A stretch of DNA of 64,000 nucleotides from the NCBI GenBank assembly GCA_964645835.1, contig CAZYDG010000043.1:62001-126000 (forward strand). The letters are read 5' to 3'. This document shows, piece by piece, positions 8,610 to 17,047 of the stretch; the first letter of the stretch is position 1; the number at the start of each line of letters is the position of its first letter. Origin of the DNA: CAZBME01 sp964645835 (GTDB taxonomy: Bacteria > Desulfobacterota > Syntrophia > Syntrophales > UBA8958). Position numbers and translations under genes: made by a program. Under the pieces are notes generated by a model. The model was not told the DNA's origin. It saw nothing but the letters and a program-made list of their open reading frames with translations, and did no database searches.

Positions 8610-9737
8610 ATGACAATGAAAGTAGTTACGCTTGTCGGCACGCGTCCGGAAGTTATTAAACTGTGCCGGGTGATTCACGAGCTTGACCGGTTCACGGATC
8701 ATGTCCTGGTTCATACAGGGCAAAACTATGATTATGAATTGAACGAAATCTTCTTCAATGAACTCGAAATCAGCAAACCGTCCTATTTTCTGGATGCCGC
8801 AGGGACAACGGTTGCCCGGACCATCGGAAATGTTATTGCCAAGATTGATGAGGTTCTGGAAAAGGAAAAACCGGATGCATTTCTCCTCCTGGGTGATACG
8901 AACAGCTGCCTCGGCGCTATTGCCGCGAAGAGGCGTAAGATTCCCATTTTCCATATGGAGGCGGGAAACCGCTGTTTTGATCAGCGGGTTCCTGAAGAGA
9001 TCAATCGCAAGATAATCGACCATATTAGCGACATCAACATGCCCTATACGGAACACGCCCGCCGCTATCTTCTTGCCGAAGGGATAAAACCGGAAACGGT
9101 GATCAAGACAGGATCTCCCATGAAAGAGGTCCTGACGTATTACAAGGCAAGCATAGATGCCTCCGATGTCCTGAAACGATTAAATCTATCGCAGGGTGCC
9201 TATATCGTCATGAGCGTCCATCGGGAAGAAAATGTCGATAATGAGGTTAATTTCAATGATTTCCTAAAAACCCTCCAGGTTTTGGCCGAGCGCTATGACC
9301 TGCCTGTAATCTTTTCCGTTCACCCCCGGACAAGAAAAAAGCTGGATAAGTTAGGTATTTCCAGTGCCGATGAGCGGATCCGCTTCTTAAAGCCCCTCGG
9401 GTTTCCGGACTATGTGAAACTTCAGATGCATGCATTTTGCGTCGTTTCCGATAGCGGTACTATTACGGAAGAGTCGTCGATTCTGGGTTTCCCGGCTGTG
9501 ACAGTTCGTCAGGCCCACGAACGGCCGGAGGGAATGGACGAGGGGACTCTTATCATGTGCGGCCTCCAGGCGAACCGGGTCATTGCCGCCATGGATGCGG
9601 TAACTGCCCAGTACGCCGGCCAAAGCCGGCCGTTTCGACTGGTCGGGGATTACGATGTCGAGAATGTGTCGAAAAAAGTCCTCAACATTATTATGAGTTA
9701 TACGGACTATGTCGATCGCACTGTCTGGTTTAAATAA
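8610..9737 (+). CDS. WecB-like UDP-HexNAc 2-epimerase
   Basis: 375 residues, the normal size of the WecB family. GTRPEVIKLCRVIHEL at residues 10-25 and HTGQNYDYELNEIFF are typical. Later blocks include LLGDTNSCLGAIAAKRR, MEAGNRCFDQRVPEEINR and VSDSGTITEESSILGFP, which carry the UDP-binding and catalytic residues of non-hydrolysing epimerases. In the WbjD/CapG/WbvD role it would invert C2 of the sugar made by the two upstream genes. An RBS (GGAAGG) lies about ten bases upstream of the ATG. It is flanked on both sides by repeat copies. Confidence 0.92.
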   Translation: MTMKVVTLVGTRPEVIKLCRVIHELDRFTDHVLVHTGQNYDYELNEIFFNELEISKPSYFLDAAGTTVARTIGNVIAKIDEVLEKEKPDAFLLLGDTNSCLGAIAAKRRKIPIFHMEAGNRCFDQRVPEEINRKIIDHISDINMPYTEHARRYLLAEGIKPETVIKTGSPMKEVLTYYKASIDASDVLKRLNLSQGAYIVMSVHREENVDNEVNFNDFLKTLQVLAERYDLPVIFSVHPRTRKKLDKLGISSADERIRFLKPLGFPDYVKLQMHAFCVVSDSGTITEESSILGFPAVTVRQAHERPEGMDEGTLIMCGLQANRVIAAMDAVTAQYAGQSRPFRLVGDYDVENVSKKVLNIIMSYTDYVDRTVWFK

Positions 9738-9745
9738 CCTGAAGC

Positions 9746-9867
9746 AGGCTGTTGAAAAACGCCCATCTGCTGCGTTGTGCTGCATGCCTCGTCAATCGAC
9801 GTACTTCTATGTACGCCTCTTTCCTCGACTTTTGCGCTCCTTGCATCTGAGCATTTTTGAACAGCCT
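9746..9867 (+). repeat. Mosaic palindromic repeat, copy 2
   Basis: Compact 122-bp copy with no extra modules; with copy 37212 it is close to the family consensus. Ends are AGGCTGTTGAAAAACGCCC and GAGCATTTTTGAACAGCCT. The centre holds the hairpin CGTACTTCTATGTACG, five paired bases around a six-base loop. It begins eight bases after the epimerase stop. Confidence 0.92.
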
Positions 9868-9888
9868 GCCCAAGAGTGGCTATTTTAA

Positions 9889-11880
9889 ATGCGAATTTTC
9901 CTTTTCGTCGTTTACTACCTGCCTTCTCCCATTGCCAGTGCTAAGTTGATCCACGATCTGGCAGTGGAATTCACGCATATGGGGCATGACGTGACGGTTG
10001 TTGCCCCTGATGACCGTATTGGGCAGGATAGCCAATATTCACGTGAAGAAGGTATCGATGTTCTTCGAATAAGGACGGGAAAGATCAAGGCCGCATCCCG
10101 GTGGTTAAGAGCCATCAATGAGATCAGACTGTCCGAGACGATGTGGCATCAGGGGAAACGCTATTTTGAGGACCATCCCTGTGACCTGATCGTATATTAT
10201 TCCCCGACGATCTTTTTCGGCGCTCTGGTGGCCAAACTGAAAGATCTCAATCGATGTCCGTCGTACTTGATCCTGAGGGATATTTTCCCTCAATGGTCCG
10301 TGGATGCCGGTCTTCTGGGTCAAAACAGTATCATCTATCAATATTTTAAGCGAATGGAACTGCAAAATTACTGGGCGGCCGATATCATAGGCGTTCAATC
10401 CCCGGCCAACCTGCATTATTTTTCGGATCGCGGCCTTGACCGGATTTTTCGCTTGGAGGTTCTTTACAACTGGGCCTCCACCACGGAGGATCGTGTCCAT
10501 ACCGATTCCTATCGAAACCGGATGGGGCTCAAAGATAAGATTGTCTTTTTTTACGGCGGCAATATCGGCATTGCCCAGGATATGGACAACATCATCCGCC
10601 TTGCGGAAAATTTACGATCTGACCCATCTGCTTTTTTCCTGCTTGTCGGTGACGGCACTGAAGTGGCTCGCCTGCGGGAAATAATTGCGACTCGAGGCCT
10701 GTCAAATATTGCCATCCATCCTTCCGTCGATCAGGACTCTTATCTGGCCATGCTTTCCGAGTTCGACGTGGGGCTCATTTCCCTGGACCGTGGCTTGAAG
10801 ACGCAAAACTTTCCGGGCAAGATGCTGAGTTACATGGACAAAGCAAAGCCCATCCTGGCCAGTATCAATCCCGGCAACGACCTTAAAGAGGTCATTGAGG
10901 AAAACCATGCCGGTCTGGTGTGCGTGAACGGTGATGACGCATGCCTTGCAGATTATGCCGTCCGGTTGATAGCAGACGCAAGTTTGAGACGTGAATTGGG
11001 ATTGAATGCCCGGAGGCTGCTTCAGGGTGCTTTTTCTGTAACGAGTGCTGCCCGTCAGATCCTGTCCCATTTTTGCGAAGAGGCTGCGGAGGCTTGCCCG
11101 GCGTCCTTTGACTGTGTCGTCTCCGTAGTTTTATACCGGAATCCGTCATGGATGATTGAAAACATTCTGACAGGCGTTCTGGATACAAGCCTTAATATCA
11201 AGCTCTACATCATCGATAATTCTCCCGAGCCGCTCTCCATGTCTAATCTTGAGAGGGAAAATGTCTTCTATCATCACATCGGACACAACCTGGGTTATGG
11301 CAAGGGGCACAATTGGTGCATCTGCCGTAGCGAGCCAAGCAAATATTCCCTGATTCTGAATCCCGATGTGATTATTCCCAAAGGCGTTATCGAAGCCTTG
11401 AGCGATTATCTGGACAGACATCCGGACGTCGGCATGGTTTGTCCCTGGGTTTTAAACAAGGATCAATCCCTCCAGCATCTTAACAAACGGCCGCCCAATG
11501 TCCTGGACCTCTTTTTGCGGCGTTTTTCCTTGGATGGCACAGCCTTCCCTTTTTTAAAAAAGCGGCTCGATCGCTACGAAATGCGGGATGTGGGTTATGA
11601 GGATATCTATGAAGTGCCATTTATGACGGGGGCCTTCATGTTTTGCCGCACGGAGGTGCTAAAGAAGGTCGGCGGTTTCGACCCTCGTTTCTTCCTGTAT
11701 TTCGAGGATGCCGACCTTTCCCGGAGATTCCAGCGGGAGGGGTATAAGACCGTTTATTATCCGTATGTGCATATTACTCATTTATGGCAGCGTGAATCAC
11801 AGAAAAACTGGAAAATGTCCCTTGTGTTTATCCTCAGCGGGATGAAGTATTTCCGTAAGTGGGGTTGGAAACTGTATTGA
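9889..11880 (+). CDS. WbuB-like GT4 fused to a GT2 glycosyltransferase
   Basis: 663 residues in one uninterrupted frame, about twice a normal glycosyltransferase. Residues 1 to about 400 match the WbuB-type GT4 transferases usually found beside L-FucNAc/L-QuiNAc genes: YYLPSPIASAKLIHDLAVEF at the N-terminus, FYGGNIGIAQDMDNI, and the donor site region LKTQNFPGKMLSYM. After a short linker (CEEAAEACPASF) a GT2 domain begins at about 405: VVSVVLYRNPSWM, HNLGYGKGHNWC, LNPDVIIP (the DXD-like site) and FFLYFEDADLSRRFQREGY. The pairing suggests two successive sugar additions by one chain. Flanked by repeats on both sides. Confidence 0.88.
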   Translation: MRIFLFVVYYLPSPIASAKLIHDLAVEFTHMGHDVTVVAPDDRIGQDSQYSREEGIDVLRIRTGKIKAASRWLRAINEIRLSETMWHQGKRYFEDHPCDLIVYYSPTIFFGALVAKLKDLNRCPSYLILRDIFPQWSVDAGLLGQNSIIYQYFKRMELQNYWAADIIGVQSPANLHYFSDRGLDRIFRLEVLYNWASTTEDRVHTDSYRNRMGLKDKIVFFYGGNIGIAQDMDNIIRLAENLRSDPSAFFLLVGDGTEVARLREIIATRGLSNIAIHPSVDQDSYLAMLSEFDVGLISLDRGLKTQNFPGKMLSYMDKAKPILASINPGNDLKEVIEENHAGLVCVNGDDACLADYAVRLIADASLRRELGLNARRLLQGAFSVTSAARQILSHFCEEAAEACPASFDCVVSVVLYRNPSWMIENILTGVLDTSLNIKLYIIDNSPEPLSMSNLERENVFYHHIGHNLGYGKGHNWCICRSEPSKYSLILNPDVIIPKGVIEALSDYLDRHPDVGMVCPWVLNKDQSLQHLNKRPPNVLDLFLRRFSLDGTAFPFLKKRLDRYEMRDVGYEDIYEVPFMTGAFMFCRTEVLKKVGGFDPRFFLYFEDADLSRRFQREGYKTVYYPYVHITHLWQRESQKNWKMSLVFILSGMKYFRKWGWKLY

Positions 11881-11906
11881 GAGTAGCCATGGCGCATAAG
11901 ATTAAC

Positions 11907-12028
11907 AGGCAGTTGAAAAACGTCCATCTGCTTCGTTGCGCCGCAAGCTTCGTCAATCGACGTACTTCTATGTACGCCTCATTCCTCAGCTTTTGCGCGC
12001 CTTGCATATGGGCATTTTTGAACAGCCT
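11907..12028 (+). repeat. Mosaic palindromic repeat, copy 3
   Basis: Compact 122-bp copy between the GT4-GT2 fusion and the next SDR gene. Left end AGGCAGTTGAAAAACGTCC, right end GGGCATTTTTGAACAGCCT, with the central CGTACTTCTATGTACG hairpin. It begins 27 bases after the upstream stop and ends 25 bases before the next start. Confidence 0.92.
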
Positions 12029-12053
12029 CCCCAAAGCTAAAGAGGCGATATAG

Positions 12054-13061
12054 ATGAAAGATCGGCCGCTGGTTCTGGTGACGGGGGCAACGGGAGCCGT
12101 CGGCCCCCGGGTGGTAAAGGCTCTTTGCCATGCCGGTTATCGTTTGCGAACTCTGTCCCTGGACTGTTTGCCAAGGGAGCAATGGCCGGCCGAGATTGTG
12201 GATGCCCGAATCGGAGATATTACCGATTCAGGGGCGGTCCGCCAGGCAATGGAGGACGTATGGGGAGTGATTCACCTGGCGGCGCTTTTGCACATCGTCA
12301 ATCCCGACGCGTCGCTGGAGGATCTTTATGTAAAGGTGAATGTGCAGGGAACGCAAAAGGTTGTGGACGAGGCCGTCAAGGCCGGCGTCCGACGGGTTCT
12401 CTATTTCAGCACTATTGCCGTCTATGGCGAGACAAACGGCCAGATCGTCGATGAGGGGACGCCACCCCGACCGAATACCTTTTATAGCCGGTCGAAGCTT
12501 GAGGCAGAAAAAATAGTTTTGTCGGCAAAAGATGCAAACGGTAATCCCGTGGGCACTGTCCTGCGCATGGCTGCTATATATGGATCGGGCATTAAGGGGA
12601 ACTATCGCCAGCTCCTTATGGCCATCGCCGGCCGGCGGTTTATACCCATTGGCCGTGGGCAAAACAGGCGGACCCTGATTTATGACAAGGATGTGGCGGA
12701 CGCCGCCGTTTTGGCCCTCTCCCACCCAGCTTCTGCGGGGCGCTTGTACAACTTGTCCGACGGACATTACCATCGCCTGGATGAGATTTTGGAGGCCATG
12801 TATGGTGCGTTGGGACGCCATAAACCATCATTTTACATACCTGTCGGGCCCGTTAGTTTTTTAGCTGGAGTAATGGAAGACGCCACCCGCGCGGCAGGTG
12901 TATCGTCACCAGTCCGCCGAGCTTCGATTGATAAATACCTGGAAGATATTGCGGTTGATAGTCGCCTTGTTCGAGATGAGCTGGGCTTCAGTCCTCGATT
13001 TGATTTGGCGTCAGGGTGGGCGGATACGGTCCGGGAGATGCGTCAGGCGGGCGTGTTATGA
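12054..13061 (+). CDS. WbpV-like NAD-dependent epimerase/reductase
   Basis: 335 residues, extended SDR fold. The cofactor site is TGATGAVGPRV at residues 9-19, then HLAALLHI, STIAVYGETNGQIVDE and the catalytic YSRSK. It lies between the WbuB-like gene and a PglC-like transferase followed by a WbpM-like dehydratase, the order seen in clusters where WbpV reduces the 4-keto product of WbpM to UDP-D-QuiNAc or UDP-D-FucNAc. That role is inferred from context; a 4-epimerase is the alternative. Its TGA overlaps the next ATG (ATGA). Confidence 0.8.
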   Translation: MKDRPLVLVTGATGAVGPRVVKALCHAGYRLRTLSLDCLPREQWPAEIVDARIGDITDSGAVRQAMEDVWGVIHLAALLHIVNPDASLEDLYVKVNVQGTQKVVDEAVKAGVRRVLYFSTIAVYGETNGQIVDEGTPPRPNTFYSRSKLEAEKIVLSAKDANGNPVGTVLRMAAIYGSGIKGNYRQLLMAIAGRRFIPIGRGQNRRTLIYDKDVADAAVLALSHPASAGRLYNLSDGHYHRLDEILEAMYGALGRHKPSFYIPVGPVSFLAGVMEDATRAAGVSSPVRRASIDKYLEDIAVDSRLVRDELGFSPRFDLASGWADTVREMRQAGVL

Positions 13062-13624
13062 ACACTAAAAGGGTTTTTGACGTGATTTTGGCGTTTTGTC
13101 TACTTATGGCGCTTTTCATACCCATCCTTGTTATCGCCGTCGTCGTCAAAGGCACATCCAGGGGGCCGGTTCTTTACTGGTCGGACCGGGTCGGCATCGG
13201 CAACACCATATTCAAAATGCCCAAGTTCAGGACCATGCAGATCCATACGCCGGCCGTCGCCACCCATCTACTGAAGAATCCCGACGTGTATCTGACCCCT
13301 GTCGGTTCTTTTCTGCGCAAATACAGCCTCGACGAGTTGCCCCAGCTATGGAGCATACTAACGGGGGACATGAGTTTTGTGGGTCCCCGTCCCGCCTTGT
13401 ACAATCAGGATGATCTCATCGCCTTGAGGATGGAACGAGGTGTTCACCTGGTGATACCGGGGATTACGGGATGGGCGCAGATCAATGGCCGTGATGACAT
13501 ACCTATCCCGCAAAAAGTAGCGTATGATGCGTTTTATGTGGAGAAAAGATCGTTTTTATTTGATATGAAAATATTGTATTTGACGGTGAGGAAGGTTATC
13601 AAAGCAGAGGGTGTTCAGCACTAA
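13058..13624 (+). CDS. PglC-like initiating sugar-phosphate transferase
   Basis: 188 residues from the ATG that overlaps the previous stop; a longer frame runs upstream inside the SDR gene but is not needed. One N-terminal hydrophobic segment (residues 7-30) is followed by the conserved catalytic domain: KMPKFRTMQ, RKYSLDELPQLWSILTGDMS, FVGPRPALYNQD and PGITGWAQINGRDDI. These small monotopic transferases move a sugar-1-phosphate from UDP-sugar to undecaprenyl phosphate, the first membrane step of O-antigen-type repeat synthesis. The neighbours suggest a QuiNAc- or FucNAc-type primer sugar. Confidence 0.92.
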   Translation: MNTKRVFDVILAFCLLMALFIPILVIAVVVKGTSRGPVLYWSDRVGIGNTIFKMPKFRTMQIHTPAVATHLLKNPDVYLTPVGSFLRKYSLDELPQLWSILTGDMSFVGPRPALYNQDDLIALRMERGVHLVIPGITGWAQINGRDDIPIPQKVAYDAFYVEKRSFLFDMKILYLTVRKVIKAEGVQH

Positions 13625-13660
13625 CCTCATTGCACCCTCTTATAATCATGACGCTTATAT

Positions 13661-15559
13661 ATGCGCAGACAATTTAAAAATCCCAATCTCTACATGATGA
13701 TGGCAAGCGATGTTGCGATATTCATTGCTGCCTATGTTACGGCTTACCTCTTGAGGTTTGATTTTGCCATCGATCAGCACCTAACCCACAAGATCATCCA
13801 TTCGCTGGTCTGGATCATTCCATTGAAGATTGTCATCTTCTGGGGTTTTGGCCTTTACCGGGGTATGTGGCGTTATACGAGCATCCGCGATTTCTGGCAT
13901 CTGTTGCAGGCCAGCGTTACTTCCATGCTCCTTATTATGGCCGTCATCCTTTCCTTGTACCGTTTTGTCGATTATTCCCGTGCCGTGTACATCATGGATG
14001 GAGTCTTGACTTTCTTGCTGGCCGGGGGAATCCGACTGCTGATTCGCATCTATTTTACAATGGGTTCTAATGCAAACGGTGGCAATATATTCGGCCGCGT
14101 TATCCTCAACCCGAAACCCGTCTTGATCATCGGTGCCGGCGATGCGGGAGAGAAAATTCTCCGGGAGATCAACGAAAATGAAACACTGCATTATCAGGTT
14201 ATCGGTTTCATCGATGACGATCCCCTGAAGCAGGGACGCTCCATCCACGGCATACCCGTTATGGGCGACATCGATCATCTTCCTCAACTTGCCCGGCGCT
14301 GGGAAGTCAAGGAGGCCCTCATCGCCATCCCTTCCGCAAAAGGGGAACGGATGAGGCGGATTCTCGATGCCTGCAAGCATTGCGGAATTGAATACAAAAC
14401 CTTGCCCGGCATGGGTGAAATCATTGATGGACGGGTCAGCATTAAAAAGCTTCGCGACGTGAGCTATGAGGATCTCCTGGGAAGACTCCCTGTCATCCTG
14501 GACAAGGAAGGAATCAGCCATTACATCGAAGGCCGGACGGTACTGATTACTGGTTGCGGCGGTTCCATCGGATCGGAGTTGTGCCGTCAGGTGGTCCGCT
14601 TTCGGCCGGAGGCATTGATTATGGTCGATGCCGGAGAAGAAAATCTCTTCAAGATCCAAATGGAACTTCATCATGAACTTTATTTCAATGCCTACCGGAC
14701 CGTGTTGGGGCATGTCCAGGATAAATTGCTCATGGAGGAGGTCTTCCGGAAATACCGTCCCCATGTTGTATTTCATGCCGCGGCGTACAAGCATGTCCCC
14801 ATGCTCGAAAAGAATCCTTGGGAAGCCGTTTTAAACAACATCCTGGGCAGTTCGGTAATTATCGATTTAGCCGCGGCATATGCAGTGGAACAACTGGTTC
14901 TCGTTTCGACGGACAAGGCCGTCAGGCCCACGAATGTCATGGGGGCCAGCAAGCGTATTACGGAGCTGATCCTCCAGTCTTATCAAGGCAAGGGCCGGCG
15001 CTTCATGGCCGTCCGTTTCGGCAATGTGGTCGGATCGTCCGGTTCCGTTATTCCCCTCTTCAGGCGCCAGATTGAGCAGGGCGGACCCGTGACAGTGACC
15101 CATCCCGAGGTGACCCGTTACTTCATGACAATCCCCGAGGCCTCTCAGCTCATCATTCAAGCCGGCTCCATGGGAGAGGGCGGTGAGATATTTATCCTTG
15201 AAATGGGGACGCCAGTAAAGATTGCCGATATGGCGAGAGATTTGATCAACCTCTCCGGGAAAGAGCCGGATAAGGATATCCAGATTGTGTTCACGGGTCT
15301 GCGGGAAGGGGAAAAGCTTTATGAAGAGTTGATTACGAAAGGCGAGGACATCGTGACGACCCAGCATGAAAAGATCATGGTCCTTAGGCCTAACGGCTTT
15401 CAGCAGGATGCTCCACCCCGGGATATGCCCGCTGAACTGGCCGATAAACTGACCCGGCTGTATGACGCTGCCGGACGGCATGACGCTCAGGCTATTCGGA
15501 TGATCATGAAGGAGATTGTTCCTGAGTATAAGCCGCAGGATTCGGAGAGCATCCTATGA
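13661..15559 (+). CDS. WbpM/FlaA1-like membrane UDP-HexNAc 4,6-dehydratase
   Basis: 632 residues. Four hydrophobic helices occupy about residues 10-135, then a CoA-binding-like Rossmann domain (VLIIGAGDAGEKILREI), and from about residue 290 the dehydratase domain (TGCGGSIGSELCRQV, HAAAYKHVPMLEKNP, STDKAVRPTNVMGASKR). The SDR Tyr is Met, giving the Ser-Met-Lys set known for WbpM. The reaction converts UDP-GlcNAc to UDP-4-keto-6-deoxy-GlcNAc at the inner membrane. It is the second 4,6-dehydratase of the cluster, the other being the soluble C5-inverting one at 7343. A repeat begins at its stop codon. Confidence 0.95.
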   Translation: MRRQFKNPNLYMMMASDVAIFIAAYVTAYLLRFDFAIDQHLTHKIIHSLVWIIPLKIVIFWGFGLYRGMWRYTSIRDFWHLLQASVTSMLLIMAVILSLYRFVDYSRAVYIMDGVLTFLLAGGIRLLIRIYFTMGSNANGGNIFGRVILNPKPVLIIGAGDAGEKILREINENETLHYQVIGFIDDDPLKQGRSIHGIPVMGDIDHLPQLARRWEVKEALIAIPSAKGERMRRILDACKHCGIEYKTLPGMGEIIDGRVSIKKLRDVSYEDLLGRLPVILDKEGISHYIEGRTVLITGCGGSIGSELCRQVVRFRPEALIMVDAGEENLFKIQMELHHELYFNAYRTVLGHVQDKLLMEEVFRKYRPHVVFHAAAYKHVPMLEKNPWEAVLNNILGSSVIIDLAAAYAVEQLVLVSTDKAVRPTNVMGASKRITELILQSYQGKGRRFMAVRFGNVVGSSGSVIPLFRRQIEQGGPVTVTHPEVTRYFMTIPEASQLIIQAGSMGEGGEIFILEMGTPVKIADMARDLINLSGKEPDKDIQIVFTGLREGEKLYEELITKGEDIVTTQHEKIMVLRPNGFQQDAPPRDMPAELADKLTRLYDAAGRHDAQAIRMIMKEIVPEYKPQDSESIL

Positions 15560-15777
15560 AGCTGTTGAAAAACGCCCATCTGCGGCGTTACGCTGCAAGC
15601 TTCGATTATTTCATTGTAGGGTGGAACAAGTAAAGCGGTTCCACCGACGGATGGTGGATGCGCTTCGCTTCATCCACCCTACAGCTTGACTGCAAGCCTC
15701 GTCAATCGACGTACTTCTATGTACGCCTCATTCCTCAGCTTTTGCACGCCTTGCATCTGAACGTTTTTGAACAACCT
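15560..15777 (+). repeat. Mosaic palindromic repeat, copy 4, interrupted by another repeat
   Basis: Starts at the base after the upstream stop (AGCTGTTGAAAAACGCCC) and ends with CGTTTTTGAACAACCT. It is about 96 bp longer than the compact form because a second palindromic element sits inside it at 15615-15683. The flanks GCTGCAAGCTTCG and CTGCAAGCCTCG around the insertion are near-duplicates of the same position in the host repeat. Confidence 0.9.
15615..15683. repeat. Nested 69-bp inverted-repeat element
   Basis: Bounded by TGTAGGGTGG and CCACCCTACA, a perfect 10-bp inverted repeat. The interior has a second pair, GGTTCCACC and GGTGGATG..CATCCACC, so the element can fold into more than one hairpin. 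It lies within repeat copy 4 and is the only copy I see in this window. Confidence 0.8.
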
Positions 15778-15791
15778 CTGAGTAACCTTTT

Positions 15792-16901
15792 ATGATGATT
15801 CGGGAACAGTTTCAGATTGCCGCTACTATCCGTCGTATCCTCATTATTCAACTGGGGGATATCGGTGATGTTGTCTGGACGGTGCCGACCCTTATTTCCT
15901 TACACAAGGCCTACCAGTCGGCTAAAGTTTCCATTCTGGTCCGGGAAGGGAGTGGCGCCCTTCTGTCGGCGGAACCCTATATCGACAAAATCTTCGAGGT
16001 GCCTTCTCCTGCCGGCGGTTTTTTTGCGGCGGCGGCGGAGCAGGTGCGATTTCTTCACAGACTGCAGAACGAGTCGTTCGATCTGGTCGTCGATCTGCGG
16101 TCCGGTGATCGGGGGGCCTTCCTGTCCCGCTTGACCGGTGCACCTATCAGGGGCGCGCTCCTCCACCAAGATGCGTCGTTTTGGCGTAATCATGCCTTTA
16201 CGCATCTGGTCCGTCCCATTAATGAGGGCATCCGGACAGCATATGGCGCGGCGGAACAATCCCTACGAATTATTCGCGGCTTAGGCATTTCCACAACAAC
16301 GGATGCGCCGGCGTTGCACGTGTCGTCCCAGGCTGCGGCATTGGCCAGGAAAATCCTTCATCGCCTGGATTTGGCCTGGGATCAGGAATCGGTTTTGAAA
16401 AAGACCATGATAACCCTGAACCCATTTTCCCGATGGCCTTATAAGGAATGGGACCTTGAGCGGTGGGTTTCCGTCATGGAGGGCCTTGCCGCTGAATTTG
16501 GCGTGAAGACGGTGATCATCGGGTCCGGGTCGGAAAGACCCATGGCGGAGGCGATAGTCCGTCGCTTACCTGGCAGGGTCTTTCAAGTTGCCGGGGAGAC
16601 GAGCCTCGACGTTCTTGCCGCCCTGTTGAGCTTCAGCCGTCTCCATATGGGCGTGGATAGCGCCGCGATACACATTGCCGCGGCCGTCGGGACGCCTACG
16701 GTGACGATCTACGGACCGTCCGATTGGCGGGATTGGGCTCCCGTTGGAGAGTGCCACCGCGTCGTTGTTTCCGATATGGACTGTGTCCCCTGCCACCAAA
16801 AGGGATGCCGCGGTGAGGGACGAAGCCTATGCTTGGAAAAGGTGTCGCCTGAAGATGTTCTTTCGGCTGTCAGGGCTTTATGGACTTTGCCTCTTCAATA
16901 A
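15792..16901 (+). CDS. Glycosyltransferase family 9 (heptosyltransferase-like)
   Basis: 369 residues. The N-terminal block RILIIQLGDIGDVVWTVPTL is the classic GT9 start, and the C-terminal donor-binding block reads HMGVDSAAIHIAAAVGTPTV followed by TIYGPSDWRDWAP. A Cys-containing tail (CVPCHQKGCRGEGRSLC) resembles those of the two other GT9 proteins on the opposite strand. It likely adds a heptose or related sugar to core LPS or to the glycan made by this cluster. There are two adjacent ATGs at the start; either could be used. The 3' end overlaps the convergent small Trm112 gene by 32 nt. Confidence 0.88.
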   Translation: MMIREQFQIAATIRRILIIQLGDIGDVVWTVPTLISLHKAYQSAKVSILVREGSGALLSAEPYIDKIFEVPSPAGGFFAAAAEQVRFLHRLQNESFDLVVDLRSGDRGAFLSRLTGAPIRGALLHQDASFWRNHAFTHLVRPINEGIRTAYGAAEQSLRIIRGLGISTTTDAPALHVSSQAAALARKILHRLDLAWDQESVLKKTMITLNPFSRWPYKEWDLERWVSVMEGLAAEFGVKTVIIGSGSERPMAEAIVRRLPGRVFQVAGETSLDVLAALLSFSRLHMGVDSAAIHIAAAVGTPTVTIYGPSDWRDWAPVGECHRVVVSDMDCVPCHQKGCRGEGRSLCLEKVSPEDVLSAVRALWTLPLQ

Positions 16902-17043
16902 GCATAATCGGTATATCGTCTCTGATTTCATATATCAGCTTACAGTGCTCACAGATCAAACCATCTCCTTTATCGTTGAGATGGATCTTTCCCTTACACT
17001 TCGGGCAGGCAAGAATATCTAGTAATTCCTTATGAAGAGCCAC
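16870..17043 (-). CDS. Trm112-family small zinc-binding protein
   Basis: 57 residues from a GTG at 17043, only five bases after the waaC stop. Reading the minus strand gives MALHKELLDILACPKCKGKI, then LNDKGDGLICEHCKLIYEI and RDDIPIMLIEEA. The two CxxC pairs (CPKC and CEHC) and the YEIRDDIPIML ending are the hallmarks of bacterial Trm112/UPF0434 proteins. The family is usually 55-65 residues and bacterial members are often next to LPS or lpxK genes. An AAAGGAGGG site lies upstream, with an out-of-frame ATG between it and the GTG. It overlaps the convergent GT9 gene. Eukaryotic Trm112 activates methyltransferases; the bacterial role is less clear. Confidence 0.9.
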   Translation of the reverse strand: MALHKELLDILACPKCKGKIHLNDKGDGLICEHCKLIYEIRDDIPIMLIEEAKSIKP

Positions 17044-17047
17044 TTCT

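Noticed and set aside
11859..12053. Short open frames with sequence like NVHLLRCAASFVNRRTSMYA at several sites (11859, 28182, 54470, 59637)
   Set aside because: They are translations of the mosaic repeat in different copies and strands, with no ribosome site; the similarity is that of the repeat, not of a protein family.
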